From contig JAOACN010000398.1 of the NCBI GenBank assembly GCA_026417815.1, positions 1 to 15,737 on the forward strand: a stretch of 15,737 nucleotides of DNA, in the 5' to 3' direction. Position numbers and translations under genes: made by a program. Shown here piece by piece: positions 7,275-13,317 of the stretch. Within the stretch, counting starts at the first letter, position 1. Every line of letters starts with the position of its first letter. The stretch comes from Chloroflexaceae bacterium (GTDB lineage Bacteria > Chloroflexota > Chloroflexia > Chloroflexales > Chloroflexaceae). A model generated the notes under the pieces. The model was not told where the DNA came from. It did not search any database and saw nothing but the letters and a program-made list of their open reading frames with translations.

Positions 7275-7280
7275 GAGAGG
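7275..7280 (+). promoter_or_regulatory. Ribosome binding site that decides the phosphatase start
   Basis: GAGAGG ends seven bases before the ATG at 7288. The frame is open further upstream to a GTG at 7246, but that start has no ribosome site and would put 14 unrelated residues before the conserved LIIVRHGE. Confidence 0.75.
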
Positions 7281-7287
7281 CTTTGCT

Positions 7288-7929
7288 ATGCGACTGATCA
7301 TCGTTCGTCACGGTGAGAGCGAGTGGAACCGCATTCACCGCTACCAGGGTCAACTTGACGCCCCACTCTCCGAGCTGGGGCTGCGGCAGGCCGAGGCGCT
7401 GGCTACGCGCCTCAAGGCCGAGCCAATCGACTACATCTACAGCAGTCCCCTCCAACGCGCCGCGCGCACGGCAGAGGCCATCGCCGCCTACCATCCCCAG
7501 GTGCCCCTGGCCTACAGCGATGCGCTGCTTGAGATTAACCATGGTGAGTGGCAGGGCAAGTACGCCCACGAGGTCGAGGCGCTCTACGGCCCGGGGTTGC
7601 GCGAGTGGCGCGAGCATCCCACCCGCTCGCAAATGCCCGGCGGCGAGAGCTTCTCCAACGTCCTCAAACGCACCCTCGACTTTCGCGAGGAACTCTGCCA
7701 GCGCCACCCCGATCAAACCGTGCTGATCAGCACCCACGATGTGATCGTCAAGATCCTGGTCGCCGACGCGCTGGGCATGAACATGGACCGCATCAACCGC
7801 ATCTGGGTCACCAATGCCAGCATTTCGGTCATTGAGTACGGCGCCGACCTGCCCTACCTGGTCAGTCTCAGTGAAGCCTGCCATCTGGGCACCCTGGCCA
7901 GCACCCGCGAGGGCCAGAAGGCCCTGTAA
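7288..7929 (+). CDS. Histidine phosphatase superfamily protein (phosphoglycerate mutase-like)
   Basis: A 213-residue cytoplasmic phosphatase of the RHG family, which works through a phosphohistidine intermediate. The sequence shows the nucleophile motif RHGE (7-10, His8), the phosphate-binding Arg57 in SSPLQRAARTAE, Glu82 in LEINHGEWQG as the likely acid, PGGES (117-121), and the second catalytic His150 in LISTHD. Length and motifs fit the cofactor-independent GpmB/PhoE/CobC-like branch. The branch has many substrates (sugar phosphates, alpha-ribazole phosphate, nucleotide-linked phosphates), so a specific activity cannot be assigned, and phosphoglycerate mutase activity should not be assumed. 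It is the only plus-strand gene here, with its own promoter candidate upstream and a strong hairpin eight bases after the stop, so it is probably a single-gene transcript. Confidence 0.93.
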   Translation: MRLIIVRHGESEWNRIHRYQGQLDAPLSELGLRQAEALATRLKAEPIDYIYSSPLQRAARTAEAIAAYHPQVPLAYSDALLEINHGEWQGKYAHEVEALYGPGLREWREHPTRSQMPGGESFSNVLKRTLDFREELCQRHPDQTVLISTHDVIVKILVADALGMNMDRINRIWVTNASISVIEYGADLPYLVSLSEACHLGTLASTREGQKAL

Positions 7930-7936
7930 CAGAAGA

Positions 7937-7967
7937 GGGTTGGGGAGGGCCTTGCCCTCCCCAACCC
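7937..7967 (+). terminator. Strong hairpin after the histidine phosphatase gene
   Basis: A perfect 14-base stem, GGGTTGGGGAGGGC (7937-7950) with its complement (7954-7967), has a CTT loop and starts eight bases after the TAA stop. The stem is very stable, but only a short, mixed T-poor tract follows. It shares the GAGGGC core of the dispersed hairpin family. It lies between two convergent genes and could serve both. Confidence 0.7.
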
Positions 7968-7983
7968 TCCTACGCAGCCGGGG

Positions 7984-8060
7984 GCGCGGGAAACCCGGGT
8001 TCCCCCGGCGCGCAATCTGGAAGGTTGCGCCCCGGCGTTCCTTCCACGGGCAGGAGCGGT
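7984..8060. repeat. REP-like palindromic repeat, degenerate copy
   Basis: GCGCGGGAAACCCGGG (from 7985) followed by TTCCCCCGGCGC is an imperfect version of the GGGGAAACCCGG palindrome. A CCTTCCA box followed by CGGGCAGGAGCGG lies at 8040-8058. Compared with 2030-2078 and 9655-9703 the order of box and palindrome is changed, so this copy is rearranged or decayed. Confidence 0.5.
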
Positions 8061-8070
8061 TCCCGCTGCA

Positions 8071-9645
8071 TCAACACGTCTGGTTGGTCATCAGGCGGCA
8101 GCGGTCAAAGAGCAGCGTCCAGAGCTTATCGAGCACCTGCCGGGGAACCTCGACAAACTGATAGTAGAGCATATCCTCCCAGACCAGTTCGCGGCGGATC
8201 ACGCCGGGCCGGATAAAGGTGAACTGGGCGATCAGGCCGATGTTCCAGGCCACCAGGGCCACGGCGCCGACGAGGATGGGCCATCTGCCCACCCGTGGCT
8301 GCAGCCAGGCCAGCAGCGCCGCCAGGCCGAGGACGAAGATTGGTGTACACTCGATCAGGCGGCGGAAGCCAAAGGCGCCGCGCAGGTGCCAGGTGGTGCC
8401 AAAGGCGCCGTTGATGTAGGTCTGCGCCAGGAACCCCGCCAGCAGCAACCCCGCCAGCGGCGCGTCCCGGCGGGCCAGCCAGACCAGGCCCAGCAGCCCC
8501 AGGGCCAGCACCGGCGCCCAGACAAAGGCGCCCCGCCCCGGATCGATCAGCGTATTGAGGAAGTTCGGGCTGCTCCAGATGAACTTGCCCGCCACCGTCG
8601 GCGACGGGCCGGGCCGTCCGTTAAGGATCTGGTACGCCAGCAATTGCGGCGTCAGCGTCAGCGCCAGTGTCACGAGAAATAGCGCGTGGCGACCGAACAG
8701 CCCCAGGGCCGCGCGCCAGCGCCGCGTTCCCCCTACCGCTGCGTTGGCATGGCTCCTCTGTGGGGAGGTTCGGAGGGGCTTCGCCCCTCCGAACGAAAAA
8801 GGCCGCAGCACTAATGCCCCATAGGTCCAGAGGGCTTCCAGGGCCGGGATGATCAGCAACAGCCCCAGTTGCTCGCGGGTCATCACCATCAACCCGCCGA
8901 TCAGCCCCAGCGCCAGCCACGTAGGCAGCCCCCGCTCCAGGGGCCTCCCCCAGTGACGTATCCAGACCGTCAGGAACAGGGCGAAGAGGAAGAAGCCGGG
9001 CGCGTGCGACCAGGGCATCAGGATGATGCTGTAAAACACCAGCGAGGAGGCCAGAAAGACGGTAAGCGTCGCCACGGTGGCGGCAAAGTCGCCGCTGAAC
9101 CGGCGCGCCAGCCGGTAGGTCAGCAGCAAGCCGATCAGGCTGTACAGCGCCGACATCATGCACGTTGCGACGATGTACGGTCGCCCATAGCCATCGCGCG
9201 GCAGGTTTGCCCCGAAGACATTGGCCACGCCTGTGCCAAGGTCGGCCAGTATGAACCCGGGCGCCCAGAGGATGGCCGCGCCGACCGGCGCGACGTTGCG
9301 CAGCAGGCCGGTCCTGGGATTGGGGTTCATGGCGTCTTCGCGCAGCAGCGCGTTGGTCACCGCCTGATCGCCGAACCCTTCGGCCTGCGCGGCGAAGTGT
9401 TCGTACTCGTTACGGAAATCCAGATCGCGGTCAAAATAGACCGACCGCAGATAGGCGTAGTACTGCACCTCGTCGCTCAGGGCCACCCGTGGCACACTGA
9501 AGGGCAGCAGCAGCAGAAACACCAGGGCGATGATCCACGGGCCGGTGTCATTGGCGGCCACCCAGGCCCGGAAACGCATCCGTAGCGGTACGCGCTCCAG
9601 CGTGGCGGCAGGAGCGCCGTGGTCAACAGGTGTTCCCATCTTCAC
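8071..9645 (-). CDS. Polytopic membrane protein, probable GT-C-type glycosyltransferase
   Basis: A 524-residue integral membrane protein with roughly ten hydrophobic helices. The first helix (about 37-52) is followed by an acidic pair in LSDEVQYYAYLRS (D58, E59), the place where GT-C glycosyltransferases such as PMT and ArnT carry their metal- or substrate-binding acidic motif. Such enzymes move a sugar from a polyprenyl-phosphate donor on the outer face of the membrane. The start is uncertain. GTG at 9645 has GGAAGGG eight bases upstream; ATG at 9639 is two codons inside. The open frame reaches 9783, but that part is palindromic repeat. A repeat-derived stretch of about 28 residues (282-309, SFGGAKPLRTSPQ...) interrupts the cytoplasmic or periplasmic loop between two helices. 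The substrate is unknown. A non-enzymatic membrane protein is possible. Confidence 0.8.
   Translation of the reverse strand: MKMGTPVDHGAPAATLERVPLRMRFRAWVAANDTGPWIIALVFLLLLPFSVPRVALSDEVQYYAYLRSVYFDRDLDFRNEYEHFAAQAEGFGDQAVTNALLREDAMNPNPRTGLLRNVAPVGAAILWAPGFILADLGTGVANVFGANLPRDGYGRPYIVATCMMSALYSLIGLLLTYRLARRFSGDFAATVATLTVFLASSLVFYSIILMPWSHAPGFFLFALFLTVWIRHWGRPLERGLPTWLALGLIGGLMVMTREQLGLLLIIPALEALWTYGALVLRPFSFGGAKPLRTSPQRSHANAAVGGTRRWRAALGLFGRHALFLVTLALTLTPQLLAYQILNGRPGPSPTVAGKFIWSSPNFLNTLIDPGRGAFVWAPVLALGLLGLVWLARRDAPLAGLLLAGFLAQTYINGAFGTTWHLRGAFGFRRLIECTPIFVLGLAALLAWLQPRVGRWPILVGAVALVAWNIGLIAQFTFIRPGVIRRELVWEDMLYYQFVEVPRQVLDKLWTLLFDRCRLMTNQTC
8768..8794 (-). repeat. GAGGGG-core hairpin inside the membrane-protein gene
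   Basis: GTTCGGAGGGGC (8768-8779) pairs perfectly with GCCCCTCCGAAC (8783-8794) around TTC. Read on the minus strand it gives CGGAGGGGCGAAGCCC followed by CTCCGAACCTCCCC, nearly the same as the intergenic copy at 2123-2150. It is translated in frame as SFGGAKPLRTSP. Confidence 0.8.
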
Positions 9646-9654
9646 GCGCCAGAC

Positions 9655-9703
9655 CCTTCCACCAGGCAGGGGTGCGGGGAAACCCGGCTTCCCCGCACCC
9701 CTC
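9655..9703. repeat. REP-like palindromic repeat, copy 2
   Basis: A CCTTCCA box (9655-9661) is followed by GGGGTGCGGGGA (9669-9680) pairing with TCCCCGCACCCC (9690-9701). It matches 2030-2078 base for base with transitions only. Its reverse complement supplies the GGAAGGG that lies upstream of the GTG start of the membrane-protein gene. Confidence 0.8.
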
Positions 9704-9808
9704 CAGATGAAAACAGGGATGTTTTCGCGAGGGTGCAACCCTATTCCTGGGAGGGCGCAGGTTCCCCGGACCCTGCGCGTCACCCGGACGGTTGCGCTGC
9801 ACCTTCAC

Positions 9809-9839
9809 GGGTGCGGGGAAACCGGCTTTCCCCGCACCC
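9809..9839. repeat. REP-like palindromic repeat, copy 3
   Basis: GGGTGCGGGGAAA (9809-9821) pairs perfectly with TTTCCCCGCACCC (9827-9839) around CCGGC. It lies 22 bases past the stop codon of the 756-residue secreted protein on the minus strand and may act as its terminator or mRNA-end hairpin. A shorter stem, GCGCAGG/CCTGCGC, is at 9755-9778 in the same gap. Confidence 0.8.
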
Positions 9840-9861
9840 TGCCGAAGGTCTTTGGACAGGC

Positions 9862-12132
9862 TCAGCGTCGCGTCACTGGCAGATGCGTCCGTGGAAAGGT
9901 TATGCTATTCAGGTTAATGGTCGCTGCCAGACTGCCATCGGTCGGATTGCCAGCGCCGTCGAGGAACCGCGCATAGACATAGTAGGCGCCGGGGGTGAGT
10001 TGATCGCTCCGCAGCCCGCTTGCCAGGCTCCAGTTGGTGATGGTAAAGGTTGCGCCTTCACCGGGCGCCTGCACCGGGATCCAGACGAGATTCGGATCGC
10101 TGGCAGGATTGCTGACCGCCTGCCGGCTGTTGGCCAGCCAGACCCCCCAGAAGCCCCGACCCGGATAGGCATTATCGGTGACGGTGAAGTTGCTGAAGCT
10201 CAGATTGGCGAGAATGGTGGCCTGTGGGTTCGAGGTTATGCGCAACGAGTCGGGCGTAGAACTCGCCAGCGTCGGCTTTGTAGGATCGTAGATCAGCCGT
10301 TGCTGATAGTCGCGCTGATTGCCCGCCCCGTCGCTGACACGCACAACCAGGTTAGTCTCACCCGGGACGATCCGTCCAGGGAAGCCGAGCACATTGGCGA
10401 AGAAGTCATTCTGGAGAGGAATGGCGCGGGCAAAACTGGTGATGCTCCGACCGGCTGCCACATCCTTAAGGTTGCTGCAATCGTTGGCGCCGCGAATATC
10501 CAGGTAATACCCAGGATCGCGGGTATAGTCAGGATGTCCGTCGCTTGCTCCGGTCGAACCACTATCGGCCGGCAGGGCCGGGTTGTAGAGCGCATCGCCT
10601 GCCGGCGTAAACTGTGGCGCGCGCCGGGCGATGTGCGGATTACTGATTGACACCGCTGCCTGGATCCCCGGGTCAATCACAATATCATCGCTTTCCGCAG
10701 CGCCGGTATCGCCATCGGCCTCACGCACCTGGGTGAACAATTTGACCGGCGTGCATGCCTGACCGAAGAGGTTGGAAGGCAGAGGGATGGTTATGGGATT
10801 GCTGAAGGGCTGCCATCCATTCGAGTCGTTGGCGCCATCGGTTGGTTCCGCGTTCCAACGCCAGCGGATCTGCGTGGGCTGGCCCCGGATATTGAGGAAA
10901 CTCACCCTGACGGTGCTCTTTCCTGGCGTAAACTGCGCGCCGTTATCAATGTCAGGGTTTGCGCCCACGTCGGCCCCCGGCGCGGCGGCAAAGAGCAGGT
11001 AGCGCAACACCGACGACCCGCCACCGAACAACTCGCCGGCGACATGGGCATAGGAGGCGTCACTCACGTTCGCCGACAGACGCGAGTTGAAAATGACCCC
11101 CGCATCGTTGGGCGCGGCAATCGGTCGGCTGAAGGACGTGCCGCCCCGCGGGCGCACGGCATAGTACACTCGCTGGCCGATGTCCACCACCGCGTTCCAC
11201 TGGAGATGCAGGTTGCCGCTCGAATCGGCAAAAATGTTGGCCGTGCCGAACGTCGCGGCAGGACCGGTGATCCGCGAGACGGCCCAGGTGTTGCCATCGC
11301 TGGAACTCGATACCCAGATACCGGCGCTCGAACCGCCGGTAGCGACGCTGCGGTAGGCCACGTAGATGCGACCATCGAGATCGTAAGTTACCGTCGGATC
11401 AGCGTAGCCCTCATCCAGGCCCGAGACGCGGGTAAGCGAAAATGTGCTCCCGTTCCAGGTGCCGGCTCGAATAACCAGGCGATCACTCTCGCCCGCGGTC
11501 ACGGCGATGGCCATTGCCCCGTTTGGCCCGGCCGCCAGCGCGGGGAAATTGACCGCCGCGTCGTTACCGATCCGCACCCGCGGCGACCAGTTTTGACCGT
11601 CGTTGTTGGAACGCACGACAAAGGCGGGCGTGTCCGGTTCGCGCCAGGCAATGTAGGCGTAATTGTCGCTGGAGACCTCAACCACGGCATTGACGGGGAA
11701 GGCGCCGCTGGGCCCGGCATACACGGTGCGCTGCGGCCCCCAGTCGCCATTGAGCGGCTTGCGCCGGTAGAAAATCGAGCGGCGCTCCTGGTTGATCCAG
11801 ACGTAGTGGATGGCGCCATCGGGGCCGATGGCCACGCTGGTGGTCGAAAAGTCAGCCTGACCGGGGGCTTCGCCGAGCCGGGTAGGGTTGGGGAAGTCGG
11901 TTGCGCGGTCCTGCTTCTGCCAGACGAAGGCATCGGCGCGATTGGCATTGGCCGACAGGAACACTTCGCTCCGCGCGGCGGCCACATCAGGGAACTTGAT
12001 CTCGCGAACATTGGGGACCGTCGTCTGGCCAAGCAAACGTGGACCGCCGTCGCCCTGAGCCATGCCGGGCGCCGCGGGCAGGAGCAGGGCCAGCAACGTC
12101 AGGGCGCTGAGGATCACAATCAGGCGGCGCAT
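9862..12132 (-). CDS. Secreted Asp-box (BNR-like) beta-propeller protein with Ig-like C-terminal part
   Basis: A 756-residue exported protein. The signal peptide (1-25, MRRLIVILSALTLLALLL then a small-residue cleavage site) has no lipobox. Residues about 40-385 form repeated beta-rich blades with Asp-box-like turns such as NNDGQNW (176-182) and SSDGNTW (277-283). The fold is usual for sialidase-like propellers, but the sialidase arginine triad cannot be recognised. A RWRWN...DSNGWQPF block (423-443) and two Ig-like stretches ending in VSDGAGN and FLDGAGNPTD (about 590-740) follow. Only two cysteines, C460 and C552, are in the mature protein, and both are conserved in the paralog at 13318-15582. 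ATG at 12132 has GAGG eight bases upstream. It lies 21 bases downstream of the LamG-like gene and is probably co-transcribed with it. No membrane anchor is present at the C-terminus, and the function is unknown. Confidence 0.85.
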   Translation of the reverse strand: MRRLIVILSALTLLALLLPAAPGMAQGDGGPRLLGQTTVPNVREIKFPDVAAARSEVFLSANANRADAFVWQKQDRATDFPNPTRLGEAPGQADFSTTSVAIGPDGAIHYVWINQERRSIFYRRKPLNGDWGPQRTVYAGPSGAFPVNAVVEVSSDNYAYIAWREPDTPAFVVRSNNDGQNWSPRVRIGNDAAVNFPALAAGPNGAMAIAVTAGESDRLVIRAGTWNGSTFSLTRVSGLDEGYADPTVTYDLDGRIYVAYRSVATGGSSAGIWVSSSSDGNTWAVSRITGPAATFGTANIFADSSGNLHLQWNAVVDIGQRVYYAVRPRGGTSFSRPIAAPNDAGVIFNSRLSANVSDASYAHVAGELFGGGSSVLRYLLFAAAPGADVGANPDIDNGAQFTPGKSTVRVSFLNIRGQPTQIRWRWNAEPTDGANDSNGWQPFSNPITIPLPSNLFGQACTPVKLFTQVREADGDTGAAESDDIVIDPGIQAAVSISNPHIARRAPQFTPAGDALYNPALPADSGSTGASDGHPDYTRDPGYYLDIRGANDCSNLKDVAAGRSITSFARAIPLQNDFFANVLGFPGRIVPGETNLVVRVSDGAGNQRDYQQRLIYDPTKPTLASSTPDSLRITSNPQATILANLSFSNFTVTDNAYPGRGFWGVWLANSRQAVSNPASDPNLVWIPVQAPGEGATFTITNWSLASGLRSDQLTPGAYYVYARFLDGAGNPTDGSLAATINLNSITFPRTHLPVTRR

Positions 12133-12153
12133 AGGGTCGTCCTCTTCTACCGG

Positions 12154-12939
12154 CTAGTGGCTCGTGACGCTGAAGTCGTCAAAGAGAATACCTCCCATCG
12201 CCCGAGTATACACCCCTGCCCGCCCTGCCGGCAGAGGCTCGGGATCGAACGCCTCGACCACGATCGTTCCGTCCAGCGTGACGGTGATCGTATCGCCGCT
12301 GACGTTCATTGCCAGCACGTGCCACATCCGCTCGTCAAACCCCGGTTCCCTGATCTCCACCAGGGTGGTGGCCACGCCCTGGCGCACCCGTTCAAGCACC
12401 TGTTTGGGCGTGGCCGGGTAGGTGTTTTTCAAGATCCGGTAGCGGTAGTAACTGGCTGTCAGCGGATCATCGCCGCTGTAGCGGGCCACCAGCCCTGCGG
12501 TGCCATTGTACAGGTCATAGAAACTTACCTGCACCGTGTAATCGGTCCATCCCGACGCGCCGGTAACGGCCGCCGTCTCCAGGGTAGACGGGTTGCCGGC
12601 GGAGGCGGTGAAGCGTTGTTCCAGCCGACCACCGCCGATCCCCCAGATCGGGCGCTGTTCGGCCAGGCGGATCGGCTCCAGGGGCACAAACGTCCAGGCG
12701 CCAGCGGTGGCGGGATCATCAAAGGTGTCGGCGGCGAGAATGGCAGCATTCTGGGGAACGACCGGCGCCGTGGGGTTGGGGCCAATCGTCGGCGTGGGGG
12801 GGAAGGGCGGATACTCGAGCATGGGCTCGTGTTCCTGGGCAACCCCGCGTGGCGCCTGCCAGAGGGCCACGGCCACGAGCGCAGCGATCAGCGCGATCAC
12901 TGCCCCGCCGGCGATGGCGGTTTTGATGTAACCTTTCAT
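12154..12939 (-). CDS. Membrane-anchored protein with a LamG/concanavalin-like beta-sandwich domain
   Basis: A 261-residue envelope protein. A short basic start (MKGYIK) leads to one hydrophobic helix (about 7-27), then a Pro-rich linker (PPFPPTPTIGPNPTAP) and a beta-sandwich domain from about 70 to 259. It shows DTFDD at the start, GWTDYTVQVSFYDLYNGTAGLVARY in the centre (split by Tyr/Phe strands), and ends in GGILFDDFSV. This is the pattern of LamG-like and DUF1080-like domains, which bind carbohydrate or act as glycosidase accessory domains. No catalytic residues can be named. ATG at 12939 has AGAGGGG five bases upstream. An upstream in-frame ATG at 12969 lacks a ribosome site. It is the first gene of a likely operon with the secreted protein that begins 21 bases after its stop. 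Confidence 0.82.
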   Translation of the reverse strand: MKGYIKTAIAGGAVIALIAALVAVALWQAPRGVAQEHEPMLEYPPFPPTPTIGPNPTAPVVPQNAAILAADTFDDPATAGAWTFVPLEPIRLAEQRPIWGIGGGRLEQRFTASAGNPSTLETAAVTGASGWTDYTVQVSFYDLYNGTAGLVARYSGDDPLTASYYRYRILKNTYPATPKQVLERVRQGVATTLVEIREPGFDERMWHVLAMNVSGDTITVTLDGTIVVEAFDPEPLPAGRAGVYTRAMGGILFDDFSVTSH

Positions 12940-12984
12940 AGGCACCCCTCTTTTTGGACGCGGCCCCATGCCGTGCGGGTCGCG

Positions 12985-13026
12985 CTCGGTACGCGTATTG
13001 TACTACCGAGAGCCAGGTCTTGCGAA
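12985..13026 (-). promoter_or_regulatory. Candidate promoter and overlapping inverted repeat for the LamG-like operon
   Basis: On the minus strand TTCGCA (13026-13021) and TACAAT (13002-12997) are separated by 18 bases and match the sigma-70 consensus at 4 and 5 of 6 positions. An inverted repeat, CTCGGTA (12985-12991) with TACCGAG (13004-13010), brackets the -10 box, which would suit a regulator binding site. The predicted leader is about 50 bases. Confidence 0.45.
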
Positions 13027-13194
13027 TAGGAAGAAGGTCTTGACGCGCATATGCACCCGTCAGACAGGGTTCACACCTGGGGCGCCGTCTGGAGGGGCGG
13101 GCGAAGCCTCCCCGCCCCACCTGTTCCGCCTGCGGCGGGCGCGCATCCTGGCGAAAGCAGGATGGGTCCGCCAGCGCGGGCGGAGCCACAGAAC

Positions 13195-13216
13195 TGCGGA
13201 GGACAGGTCCTCCGCA
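13195..13216. repeat. GAGG-core hairpin with ACCTCCCC tail
   Basis: TGCGGAGGA (13195-13203) pairs with TCCTCCGCA (13208-13216) around CAGG, followed by CCTCCCC. It resembles 6899-6927, with compensated changes in the inner stem. Confidence 0.65.
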
Positions 13217-13264
13217 CCTCCCCGGGCCAGGCGGTTACGCACTGGAGGAGGAGCGAGAAGGCGT

Positions 13265-13285
13265 GGAGGGGCCTATGGCCCCTCC
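13265..13285 (-). terminator. Hairpin downstream of the 754-residue secreted protein gene
   Basis: GGAGGGGCC (13265-13273) pairs with GGCCCCTCC (13277-13285) around TAT. It lies 32 bases past the stop codon on the minus strand. A terminator or 3'-protecting role is inferred from position; there is no U-run. Confidence 0.5.
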
Positions 13286-13317
13286 GACAGAACCCCTGGC
13301 ACGCCATCAATGTGACG

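Larger units (their letters stand above)
6743..7287. other. Divergent intergenic region, 545 bases
   Basis: This region separates the minus-strand HhH operon from the plus-strand phosphatase and must hold both promoters. I see a 6-base inverted repeat, ACGTGG (6764-6769) with CCACGT (6777-6782), 22 bases upstream of the HhH gene, overlapping a weak TATGAA box. A GAGGG-core hairpin lies at 6899-6919 and a TATAAT for the plus strand at 7202-7207. Several short open frames cross the region, but none has a ribosome site, a hydrophobic pattern or a recognisable motif. Confidence 0.6.
12940..13317. other. Intergenic region between the secreted paralog and the LamG-like operon
   Basis: A 378-base stretch rich in hairpins. 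It contains the promoter candidate at 12985-13026, a stem CATCCTG (13144-13150) with CAGGATG (13158-13164), a TCCGCC/GGCGGA stem at about 13167-13184, and two GAGGG-core hairpins (13195-13216 and 13265-13285). Overlapping short frames in several phases reflect the GC-rich palindromes. No convincing gene is present. Confidence 0.6.

Noticed and set aside
7288..7929. Naming the histidine phosphatase gpmB
   Set aside because: Family membership is clear, but substrate-specific branches cannot be separated from these motifs alone.
9862..12132. Assignment of the secreted paralogs as sialidases
   Set aside because: Asp-box-like turns are present, but the arginine triad and the catalytic Tyr/Glu pair of sialidases could not be recognised. 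Asp boxes occur in many unrelated propellers.
11044..13029. Long plus-strand open frame (661 codons) opposite the secreted-protein and LamG-like genes
   Set aside because: It is antisense to two genes with clear signal peptides and domains, crosses their intergenic gap, and has no ribosome site or motif. Long antisense frames are common at this GC content.
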